A stretch of 12,232 bases of DNA. Source: Nitrospirota bacterium. GTDB taxonomy: Bacteria > Nitrospirota > Thermodesulfovibrionia > Thermodesulfovibrionales > SM23-35. The DNA is taken from assembly GCA_016212245.1 (NCBI GenBank), contig JACRGU010000120.1, positions 1-12,232 on the forward strand, in the 5' to 3' direction. The position numbers were made by a program, and so were the translations under genes. The notes beneath the pieces were generated by a model. That model was not told the origin of the DNA. It ran no database searches and saw nothing but the letters and a program-made list of their open reading frames with translations. Positions 6,880 through 12,232 of the stretch are shown here, piece by piece. Position 1 is the stretch's first letter. The number at the start of each line of letters is the position of its first letter.

Positions 6880-6901
6880 AAAAAGTTACTGGATAAGTAA
6901 G

Positions 6902-8989
6902 ATGTTAAAGGAAAAGTTAATGGAGGATTTAAACCCCCAGCAGAGGGAAGCCCTCACCTACACAGAAGGCCCGTTGCTTATATTAGCTGGTGCAGGAAGT
7001 GGTAAGACGAGGGTTATTGCTCACAAGTTTGCATATCTTGTAAAGTCAAAGAGATTCCCTCCAGATTCCATATTGACTGTTACGTTTACTAACAAGGCAG
7101 CTAATGAGATGAAGGAGAGGATAAGTAACCTCATCGGAAAAGATACCAATGCCTCCTGGATTGGCACATCTCATTCCAAGTGTAACAGAATCCTGCGAAA
7201 AGAGATAAAAACCCTCGGCTACAGGAGCGATTTCTCTATATACGACGAGGATGACCAGTGTAACCTTGTGAGACATATATTAAGGGAATTCAAAATTTAT
7301 GAGGCACTCTATAAGGGTGTCGTATCACGGATAAGCTCTCTAAAGGCTTCCCTCATAGGTCCTGAGAAGTTTCTTTCTTCAGGTGATGGGTTTGGGTTTG
7401 ATGAGAAACTGGCAAAGGTTTATGTGAGGTATCAGGATGAACTCAGGAGGAGTAATGCACTTGATTTTGATGACCTGATTATGCTGACGGTGAAACTATT
7501 TGAGAATAATCCAGGATTACTCGGAAAATACCAAGATGCGTTTCCTTATATGTTTGTAGATGAATTTCAGGATACAAACTATGCCCAGTATCAGCTTCTC
7601 AAGCTATTAGCATCCAGCCACAAAAAGATATGTGTTGTGGGAGATGATGACCAGAGTATATATAGATTCAGGGGGGCTGATGTTAATAATATCCTGAATT
7701 TTGAGAAGGATTTCCCAGGCACAAAAGTTGTTAAACTTGAACAGAACTATCGTTCTACACAAAATATACTTGATGTCTCGGGTGCTGTTATTTCACAGAA
7801 CCCTAAAAGGAGATTCAAGAGACTCTGGACAGATAGGGGCGATGGGGAGAGGGTATATCATTGCTGGTTGAATACAGAGGAAGAGGAAGCTAAACACATC
7901 GCAAAGGTCATAAAAGAACTTTATCTGAAGGGCGTATATAGTTACAGGGATTTTGCAATATTTTACAGGATAGGTCTCCAGTCAAGAGCTATAGAAGATG
8001 CGCTACGCGATGAGGGTCTCCCCTATCATGTGTTTGGCAGTGTCAGTTTTTATCAGAGAAAAGAGGTTAAGGACATTATTGCATATATGCGTCTATCAGT
8101 GAATCATGGAGATAATGTAAGCCTCAGGAGGATTATAAACTGTCCATCGCGGGGAATAGGTGCAGCGACCCTTCTCAGAATAGAGCATGAGGCAAAGAAA
8201 AGATCCATCTGTCTATTTGATGCGATAAAGGTAACCCTCCGTGCCAATGGTCTCGCATCAGCTACAAAGGATAAGCTCAGTGAGTTTGTCAAACTGATTG
8301 AGGGTTTTTCATCTGCTAAATACAGATCCGCAGCTGATATGTTAAAAAGTATATCTGAAAAGTCGGGTTATGCTAAAACCCTGGACGAGGAGAGGACGCA
8401 GCACCTCGCAGAGCTTATTTCCTCTGCTGAAGATACTGAAATAAAAGAGTTTCTTGATAAAGTATCTCTGTTTACCAATATGGACGAGACAATAACAGAT
8501 AACGCTATATCACTTATGACCCTTCACAGTGCAAAGGGCCTCGAATTCCCTGTTGTATTTATCATAGGACTTGAGGAAGGTATACTGCCATACTGTAAGG
8601 CATTAGAAAGTAAAGATGAAATCGCTGAGGAGCGGAGGCTATTTTATGTAGGGATGACCAGGGCAAAAGACACCCTCTGGCTGACAGGTGCCCGTAAGAG
8701 GAGGTTATATACAAAGGTACAGGAGCAGGAACCATCAAGATTTCTGAAAGATATACCTAAAGCCTGTTGCCACTGGATAGAAAAGATAACAAAACCCAGG
8801 TCAATAAAACTTGCTAAACATAATCTCTCGCCATACCCTGCAGGATGCAGGGTGAAACATCCCATCTGGGGTATAGGTGTGGTTCGTGACTGTTATGGTG
8901 ATGGTGACGATCAGAAGGTGATGGTCAATTTCCCAGATATTGGAATTAAGAGGCTTGCACTCAAGTTCGCAAATCTGGAGAAGATATAG
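6902..8989 (+). CDS. pcrA: UvrD/PcrA-type superfamily 1A DNA helicase (3'-5')
   Basis: ATP-driven DNA helicase used in nucleotide-excision and mismatch repair, replication restart and removal of RecA or stalled polymerase. The full motif set is present in the 695-residue protein: Q motif LNPQQREAL (10-18), Walker A AGAGSGKT (29-36), Ia TFTNKAANEM (61-70), DEFQDTN, GDDDQSIYRFRGA, LEQNYRST, TLHSAKGLEFPVVFIIGLEEGILP and AEERRLFYVGMTRAK. A C-terminal Tudor-like domain (VKHPIWGIGVV, KVMVNFPDIGIKRLALKFANLEKI) is typical of PcrA/UvrD and absent from Rep. The usual GTFHS motif reads GTSHS here. The start could be 6902, or the in-frame ATG at 6920, which has AAAGGA at a 7-base spacing and leaves MEDLNPQQ. 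Whether it is functionally UvrD or PcrA cannot be separated. Confidence 0.95.
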   Translation: MLKEKLMEDLNPQQREALTYTEGPLLILAGAGSGKTRVIAHKFAYLVKSKRFPPDSILTVTFTNKAANEMKERISNLIGKDTNASWIGTSHSKCNRILRKEIKTLGYRSDFSIYDEDDQCNLVRHILREFKIYEALYKGVVSRISSLKASLIGPEKFLSSGDGFGFDEKLAKVYVRYQDELRRSNALDFDDLIMLTVKLFENNPGLLGKYQDAFPYMFVDEFQDTNYAQYQLLKLLASSHKKICVVGDDDQSIYRFRGADVNNILNFEKDFPGTKVVKLEQNYRSTQNILDVSGAVISQNPKRRFKRLWTDRGDGERVYHCWLNTEEEEAKHIAKVIKELYLKGVYSYRDFAIFYRIGLQSRAIEDALRDEGLPYHVFGSVSFYQRKEVKDIIAYMRLSVNHGDNVSLRRIINCPSRGIGAATLLRIEHEAKKRSICLFDAIKVTLRANGLASATKDKLSEFVKLIEGFSSAKYRSAADMLKSISEKSGYAKTLDEERTQHLAELISSAEDTEIKEFLDKVSLFTNMDETITDNAISLMTLHSAKGLEFPVVFIIGLEEGILPYCKALESKDEIAEERRLFYVGMTRAKDTLWLTGARKRRLYTKVQEQEPSRFLKDIPKACCHWIEKITKPRSIKLAKHNLSPYPAGCRVKHPIWGIGVVRDCYGDGDDQKVMVNFPDIGIKRLALKFANLEKI

Positions 8990-8990
8990 T

Positions 8991-9011
8991 AAAGAGCAGA
9001 GAGCAAAGAGG
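8991..9011. repeat. short heptanucleotide array in the pcrA-gatC spacer
   Basis: Three 7-bp units (aaagagc, agagagc, aaagagg) fill nearly all of the 23-base gap between the helicase stop and the gatC ATG. The last unit contains the only Shine-Dalgarno-like sequence, GAGG (9008-9011), just one base from the ATG, which is closer than is usual. Confidence 0.55.
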
Positions 9012-9012
9012 A

Positions 9013-9300
9013 ATGAAGATATCTAAAGAAGAGGTTGAACATATTGCAAAACTGGCAAGGCTATCTCTTTCTGGAGAAGAGAAGGAGTTGTTTGGTTCTC
9101 AGCTGAGCAGTATTCTCGATTATATGGAAAAACTGAATGAGCTTGATACAAGGGATATTGAACCAACATCCCATGTCCTGTCATTAAGCGATGTAATGCG
9201 GGATGATACACTGAGGCATTCAATTCCGAGGGAGGATGCCCTGATGAATGCCCCTGACCATACAGATAAATTTTACAGGGTACCGAAGATTATAGAGTAA
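9013..9300 (+). CDS. gatC: Aspartyl/glutamyl-tRNA(Asn/Gln) amidotransferase subunit C
   Basis: Small subunit of the GatCAB complex, which converts misacylated Glu-tRNA(Gln) or Asp-tRNA(Asn) into Gln-tRNA(Gln) or Asn-tRNA(Asn). The 95-residue protein has the whole family pattern: MKISKEEVEHIAKLARLSL, the FGSQLSSILDYMEKLNELDT helix, EPTSHVL, then MRDDTLRHSIPREDALMNAPDHTDKFYRVPKIIE. The family N-terminus fixes the start at 9013. It begins 23 bases after the helicase gene, so co-transcription is likely. gatA, the common downstream partner, is not here; panD follows after a repeat-filled spacer, so gatA and gatB must be elsewhere. Confidence 0.95.
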   Translation: MKISKEEVEHIAKLARLSLSGEEKELFGSQLSSILDYMEKLNELDTRDIEPTSHVLSLSDVMRDDTLRHSIPREDALMNAPDHTDKFYRVPKIIE

Positions 9301-9302
9301 TG

Positions 9303-9407
9303 AAAGTTAAAAGTTGTAAGTTAAAAGTTAAAAGTTATAAAAATAAGGGTTAAGGGATTGATTTCTGAAAGGTTTTCACTTTTCACTCTTAACTTTTCAC
9401 TTATAAC
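9303..9407. repeat. inverted pair of heptanucleotide arrays in the gatC-panD spacer
   Basis: The left array at 9303-9337 has five units (aaagtta, aaagttg, taagtta, aaagtta, aaagtta). The right array at 9373-9407 has five units (ttttcac, ttttcac, tcttaac, ttttcac, ttataac). Read as reverse complement, the right array gives gttataa/gtgaaaa units that pair with the left array in the same 7-bp register (about 27 of 35 positions), around a 35-base spacer. It fills most of the 122-base intergenic region. Confidence 0.8.
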
Positions 9408-9422
9408 TTTGCCGGAGGCAAT

Positions 9423-9779
9423 ATGTTAAGGTGCATACTCAGGGCAAAGATACATATGGCAACGGTAACAGAGTCTAATCTGTCATATGAGGGTAGCATC
9501 ACAATAGATGAAGAGATAATGGAAAAGGCTGGAATTCTTCCTTATGAACAGGTAATGGTAAGCAATCTCAATAACGGAGAACGATTTGAGACTTATGTGA
9601 TACCAGGCAAAAAAGATTCAGGTCAAATCCGCCTTAATGGCCCTACTGCAAGGAAAGGTGTTGTGGGAGATAAGGTCATTATCTTCTGTTATAGCTATGT
9701 TGAAGATAATAAAATAAAGGGATTCAAGCCAAAGATAGTCCTCCTCAATTCAAAGAATAAGATTGTTAGGATCAAATAA
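9423..9779 (+). CDS. panD: Aspartate 1-decarboxylase (pyruvoyl-dependent), proenzyme
   Basis: Converts L-aspartate to beta-alanine for pantothenate and coenzyme A synthesis. The 118-residue proenzyme should self-cleave between G24 and S25 (SYEGSITID), turning Ser25 into the pyruvoyl cofactor of the alpha chain. Residues equivalent to known E. coli PanD active-site residues are at the same numbers: K9 and H11 (AKIH), R54, T57 and Y58 (GERFETYVI), and N72-G73. The usual Ala-Ala after NG is Pro-Thr here. The rest of the fold is intact (VVGDKVIIFCYSYV). The start is supported by GGAGG at 9414-9418, four bases before the ATG. There is no panB or panC beside it. It is the last gene before a change of unit to the TetR-efflux cluster. 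Confidence 0.96.
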   Translation: MLRCILRAKIHMATVTESNLSYEGSITIDEEIMEKAGILPYEQVMVSNLNNGERFETYVIPGKKDSGQIRLNGPTARKGVVGDKVIIFCYSYVEDNKIKGFKPKIVLLNSKNKIVRIK

Positions 9780-9841
9780 GTTCTGAACCGCTTGTAAATT
9801 CTGAGAGCTGGGAACTCTGCAGGTCATCATTAATTTTTTCC

Positions 9842-9866
9842 TTGACTTTTTACCTATAGATATAGT
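9842..9866 (+). promoter_or_regulatory. possible promoter of the TetR gene
   Basis: TTGACT (9842-9847) is a good -35. TATAGT (9861-9866) lies only 13 bases further, too close for a standard promoter, and a weak TAAGTA at 18 bases falls inside the palindrome. Whichever -10 is used, it overlaps or abuts the operator-like palindrome. No Shine-Dalgarno sequence precedes the ATG at 9882. Confidence 0.3.
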
Positions 9867-9880
9867 AAGTAATTACTTAC
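9865..9880. promoter_or_regulatory. perfect 16-bp palindrome, candidate TetR-family operator
   Basis: GTAAGTAATTACTTAC is its own reverse complement and ends one base before the ATG of the TetR gene at 9882. Size, symmetry and position fit an autoregulatory operator that would block the promoter or transcription start. No second copy is visible before tolC. Confidence 0.6.
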
Positions 9881-9881
9881 A

Positions 9882-10475
9882 ATGATAAGTAAATCCCATA
9901 CCGAAGAAAAGCTCTTGGAGGCAACCTTGAAACTGATCTCTAAAAAAGGCTATCTTGGTGCTACGACAAGAGAGATAGCCCAGGAGGCAGGTGTTACAGA
10001 ACTCACCCTATTCAGGCACTTTGGCTCAAAAGAGAGGCTCTTTGAAGAGGTTCTCAATAGATATACATTCCTGCCCAAGCTCAGAAAACTTCTGCCAGAA
10101 TTAGGTGGACTTTCCTATGACAAGGCGCTCAGAGTTGTGGGTATAAGGTTTCTTGAGACACTGAAAGAAAGGAAATCCCTGATCAGGATTATGCTTTCTG
10201 AGATAAACCTCTACCCTGAGAAGATCAGAGAACTCCATAATAGTTTCATAAATGGACTCATAAAGACCCTCGCAGGCTACCTCATGTCTCTACAGAAGAG
10301 AAGGGTGCTCAGGAGGTTTTCTCCTGAAATAGCTGCAAGGGCATTTCTCGGAATGATCTTTTCCTATTTCAAGGCAGAGGAGATTGTGAAAGGGCATGAT
10401 ATCTCGAAGAAAGAGATTGAAAAAATAATAGAGGAATTTGTGGATATATTTGTACATGGAACCTTGAAGAGATAA
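9882..10475 (+). CDS. TetR/AcrR-family transcriptional regulator
   Basis: The 197-residue protein begins with a classic TetR DNA-binding domain: EEKLLEATLKLISKKGYLGATTREIAQEAGVTELTLFRHFGSKERLFEEVL (about 8-58), the helix-turn-helix lying near 27-47. The rest is helical and variable, as expected for the ligand-binding and dimerisation domain (SLIRIMLSEINLYPEKIRELHN, FSPEIAARAFLGMIFSYFKAEEIV). The ligand cannot be predicted. It lies 133 bases before tolC and a membrane-fusion protein gene on the same strand, so the simplest reading is a local repressor of the efflux system and of itself. The palindrome at 9865-9880 is its likely binding site. There is no Shine-Dalgarno sequence, so the message may be leaderless; the start is reasonable but not proven. 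Confidence 0.9.
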   Translation: MISKSHTEEKLLEATLKLISKKGYLGATTREIAQEAGVTELTLFRHFGSKERLFEEVLNRYTFLPKLRKLLPELGGLSYDKALRVVGIRFLETLKERKSLIRIMLSEINLYPEKIRELHNSFINGLIKTLAGYLMSLQKRRVLRRFSPEIAARAFLGMIFSYFKAEEIVKGHDISKKEIEKIIEEFVDIFVHGTLKR

Positions 10476-10493
10476 ATGGATAGCGAGCGTATT

Positions 10494-10513
10494 CCCCGCA
10501 GCTTGCTGCGGGG
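10494..10513. repeat. REP-like GC hairpin 1
   Basis: A perfect 9-bp stem, CCCCGCAGC / GCTGCGGGG, around TT. It is flanked on both sides by the direct repeat agcgagcg. Its core matches hairpin 2 in opposite orientation (AGCTTGCT versus AGCAAGCT). No T-run follows. Confidence 0.75.
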
Positions 10514-10551
10514 TCAAGCGAGCGAATATAAAAATAATAACTCCTTGCATT

Positions 10552-10583
10552 AAGATTCCCTGCAGCAAGCTGCAGGGAATCTT
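10552..10583. repeat. REP-like GC hairpin 2
   Basis: A perfect 15-bp stem (10552-10566 with 10569-10583) around AA: AAGATTCCCTGCAGC and its complement. It shares the pattern ATTCCCYGCAGC with hairpin 1, 38 bases upstream. It lies 25 bases before the tolC ATG without a T-run, so a role as a repeat unit or mRNA structure is more likely than termination. Confidence 0.8.
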
Positions 10584-10608
10584 CAATAATGCGTGGTGGA
10601 GGTGTAGA

Positions 10609-12006
10609 ATGCAGATAAAAATAAATAAGATTACATTAATCATTTTTTTTATATTGACCTCCTTTTCCAATACCTTGGCTCAAGAAGAGTACTCTCTCAA
10701 TGACCTTTACAGGATTGCCCTTGAACGGGCTGAAAGGATAAGACTATCAGAGGAAGACCTTTATATTGCAGAAAGGGGGAAGGATAAGGCACTTTCAGTG
10801 CTACTTCCTCGACTATCTGCCTTTGGAAACTATACAAGATATAGCGAAAGTAAAATATCAGGTTCAGGATGGCCTATTCAACCTGATTGGTCTACATCAT
10901 GGGGTTTGAGGCTTGATCAGTCGCTGTCTCTAAGCGGAAAGGAACTTACAGCCTTTACTATCGCAAAAGAAAATATTGAGAAAGGTAGATATGACCTTAA
11001 TGCAGTAAAAGAGACCTATTTACTCAACATTTCCATTACCTATTATGATGTCCTTCGTGCAAAGAAGGCCGTTGAAATAGCAAAGGCAAATGTTGAAAGA
11101 CTCAAAAAACACAGGGATGCAGCAGCAATAAGGCTTAAGATTGGTGAAGTAACAAAGACTACCCTCCTCAGGGCAGAGGCAGAGTTATCAGGAGCAGAAT
11201 CAGAATTGGTAAGGGTAGAAAATAATTTAATTCTTGCAAGAGCCGTCCTTGCAAGGGTTGTGGGAATTAATGGGGATTATGATGTTAAAGAATCAGTAGA
11301 CAGTAGTCAGTATACAGTGGACAGTAAAGGAATAGAATCAATCGAGTCTCTTAAGCAAACAGCCTTATCGGAAAGGGCTGAGTTAAAAAGCATCGAGTTT
11401 CAGAAAAGAATTACAGAAGACCAGGTGAAATTTATTAGGGGTGCATACTGGCCAACACTTTCAATAGAAGGTGTCTATTCGAAAAAGGATGAGGATCCAG
11501 CTTCGCCTTTTCTCAATAAAGAAAGCATATACGGAGGTATTAAATTAAATTTTCCTTTCTTTGAAGGAGGATTGAGAAGGGCAGAGGTAAGAGAGGCGGA
11601 GGCAAGACAGAAGCAGGCTGAGCTTGTTTTTGAGGATTTAAAGAAGACTATCAGTATTGAGGTCGAAAATGCTTATCTTGATTTGAAGACGCAGGCAGGA
11701 ATCTTAAAATCCCTCGAGGATCAACTTACATTTGCCAGAGACAACTATAACGCCATCTCAAAACAGTTTGAATTTGGTCTTGCAAATAGCATAGATGTGA
11801 TGGATGCAAATACTTTGCTTGTTACTGCACAAAGACAATTAGCAGATGCAAAATACAATTATCAGTTGTCTATTTTGAGATTGAAACGGGCGACGGGAAC
11901 ATTGCTAAAAACAGTCATCAGTCAAGCCTGCCCCGCTTCGCAGAGCGAGGCCGGGGAGTCGAAAGTCAGGAGTCAGGATAAATTTATAGGAGAAATCGAA
12001 AAATGA
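10609..12006 (+). CDS. TolC-like outer-membrane efflux protein (OEP family)
   Basis: Outer-membrane channel component of a tripartite efflux pump. The 465-residue precursor has a signal peptide (MQIKINKITLIIFFILTSFSNTLA, cleavage probably after A24). Two OEP repeats follow: about 28-225 (YSLNDLYRIALERAERIRLSEEDLYIAERGKDKALSVLLPRLSAFGNYT, then the long helix ITYYDVLRAKKAVEIAKANVERLKKH) and about 245-433 (RAELKSIEFQKRITEDQVKFIRGAYWPTLSIEG, GIKLNFPFFEGGLRRAEVREAEA, FARDNYNAISKQFEFGLANSIDVMDANTLL). GGAGG six bases before the ATG supports the start. Two repeat-derived segments stand out: residues 229-240 between the two halves, and the C-terminus after L433, where heptamers and a GC hairpin supply KTVISQACPASQSEAGESK and the rest. 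The stop overlaps the next start by ATGA, indicating a shared operon. Confidence 0.93.
   Translation: MQIKINKITLIIFFILTSFSNTLAQEEYSLNDLYRIALERAERIRLSEEDLYIAERGKDKALSVLLPRLSAFGNYTRYSESKISGSGWPIQPDWSTSWGLRLDQSLSLSGKELTAFTIAKENIEKGRYDLNAVKETYLLNISITYYDVLRAKKAVEIAKANVERLKKHRDAAAIRLKIGEVTKTTLLRAEAELSGAESELVRVENNLILARAVLARVVGINGDYDVKESVDSSQYTVDSKGIESIESLKQTALSERAELKSIEFQKRITEDQVKFIRGAYWPTLSIEGVYSKKDEDPASPFLNKESIYGGIKLNFPFFEGGLRRAEVREAEARQKQAELVFEDLKKTISIEVENAYLDLKTQAGILKSLEDQLTFARDNYNAISKQFEFGLANSIDVMDANTLLVTAQRQLADAKYNYQLSILRLKRATGTLLKTVISQACPASQSEAGESKVRSQDKFIGEIEK
11294..11328. repeat. heptanucleotide array (cagtaga-like)x5 inside tolC
   Basis: Five units read cagtaga, cagtagt, cagtata, cagtgga, cagtaaa. 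They encode SVDSSQYTVDSK (residues 229-240) in the linker between the two OEP halves, a position that should tolerate insertions. Confidence 0.8.
11912..11976. repeat. composite repeat at the tolC 3' end: heptamers, GC hairpin, heptamers
   Basis: Units cagtcat, cagtcaa (11912-11925) precede a bulged 11-bp stem (11931-11941 with 11945-11956, loop aga, one unpaired C). Units gagtcga, aagtcag, gagtcag (11956-11976) follow. The entire element is read as the C-terminal tail of the TolC-like protein. It is not followed by a T-run and lies inside an operon, so a terminator is unlikely. Confidence 0.7.
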
Positions 12007-12232
12007 ATAAAATGAATAAGAAGTCTTCGATAATTATAGTTTACTGTTTACTGTTTACTGTTTACTGTTTACTGTTTGTAGTTAGTTGCAAGAAAAAGGA
12101 AGTAAAGAGAATCGAGGAGAGAGCTATCAATGTCCAGGTTCAACCTGTTGAAAAAAGAGCCCTCAGACCATTTATTGAGACAATCGGCACATTGAATCCT
12201 TACGAGGAGGTTATTGTAAGTGCTGAGGTGGA
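12003..12232 (+). CDS. RND efflux membrane-fusion (periplasmic adaptor) lipoprotein, N-terminal part
   Basis: The open frame runs from the ATG overlapping the tolC stop to the window end (76 complete codons). AGGAG at 11988-11992 sits ten bases upstream; an in-frame ATG at 12012 is an alternative. The N-terminus is a lipoprotein signal: basic start (MNKMNKK), hydrophobic core (IIIVYCLLFTVYCLLF) and lipobox VVSC with Cys29, followed by KKKEVKR. The mature part, AINVQVQPVEKRALRPFIETIGTLNP and EEVIVSAEVE, matches the start of MexA/AcrA-type adaptors, where the chain enters the barrel and lipoyl domains. The hydrophobic core is encoded by a perfect 7-bp repeat. It should bridge the TolC-like channel and an RND pump encoded downstream. 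Confidence 0.88.
   Translation, partial: MNKMNKKSSIIIVYCLLFTVYCLLFVVSCKKKEVKRIEERAINVQVQPVEKRALRPFIETIGTLNPYEEVIVSAEV
12039..12080. repeat. heptanucleotide array (gtttact)x5 plus a degenerate unit in the signal peptide
   Basis: Five perfect gtttact units (12039-12073) are followed by gtttgta. Since 7 is not a multiple of 3, the three frames alternate and the encoded peptide has a seven-residue period, VYCLLFT. It forms most of the hydrophobic core of the signal sequence. Either shifted frame ends directly after the array (TTG-TAG or TGT-AGT-TAG). Confidence 0.9.

Noticed and set aside
10494..10583. Rho-independent terminators after the TetR gene
   Set aside because: Neither GC stem is followed by a T-run; shared sequence and opposite orientation fit a REP-like repeat pair better.

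Overview
The window is a gene-dense piece of a bacterial chromosome with moderate-to-low GC. It carries about a dozen genes, almost all on the + strand with short spacers. Gene content (endonuclease IV, a YebC-type protein, a DUF502 membrane protein followed by glmU and glmS, a PcrA/UvrD helicase, gatC, panD, and a TetR-tolC-RND efflux cluster) and protein style fit a Gram-negative-type, two-membrane bacterium. My best guess is Nitrospirota (Thermodesulfovibrionia-like) or a Desulfobacterota relative. The sequence alone does not prove this.

Layout. 1-922 (minus): TauE/SafE permease, cut by the window edge. 995-1864: nfo. 1957-2706: yebC. 2824-4847: DUF502 protein and glmU, overlapping by ATGA. 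4933-6783: glmS. 6902-8989: pcrA/uvrD-type helicase. 9013-9300: gatC. 9423-9779: panD. 9882-10475: TetR regulator. 10609-12006: TolC-like outer-membrane factor. 12003-end: N-terminus of a lipoprotein RND membrane-fusion protein. GlmS and GlmU are the first and last steps of UDP-GlcNAc synthesis and sit together. nfo and the helicase serve DNA repair. gatC and panD are housekeeping. The last three genes form a regulated efflux module whose inner-membrane pump should lie just beyond the window.

The main unexplained signal is a population of short tandem repeats with a strict 7-bp period, scattered from about 4.8 kb to the end. The unit sequence changes from place to place (gttaaaa, tgactat, caaaact, aaagtta, cagtaga, gtttact) but the period does not, and several arrays hold five units. 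They fill spacers (glmU-glmS, pcrA-gatC, gatC-panD) and also enter reading frames (glmU C-terminus, a loop of GlmS, two places in TolC, and the signal peptide of the fusion protein). In the last case five perfect units encode the hydrophobic core of a lipoprotein signal sequence, and both alternative frames stop just after the array. That layout would suit a phase-variable switch.

Other repeat classes are a C/G-rich inverted repeat before yebC, two related long imperfect inverted repeats (after yebC and after glmS), and a pair of REP-like GC hairpins between the TetR gene and tolC. A perfect 16-bp palindrome immediately before the TetR start codon is a candidate operator.
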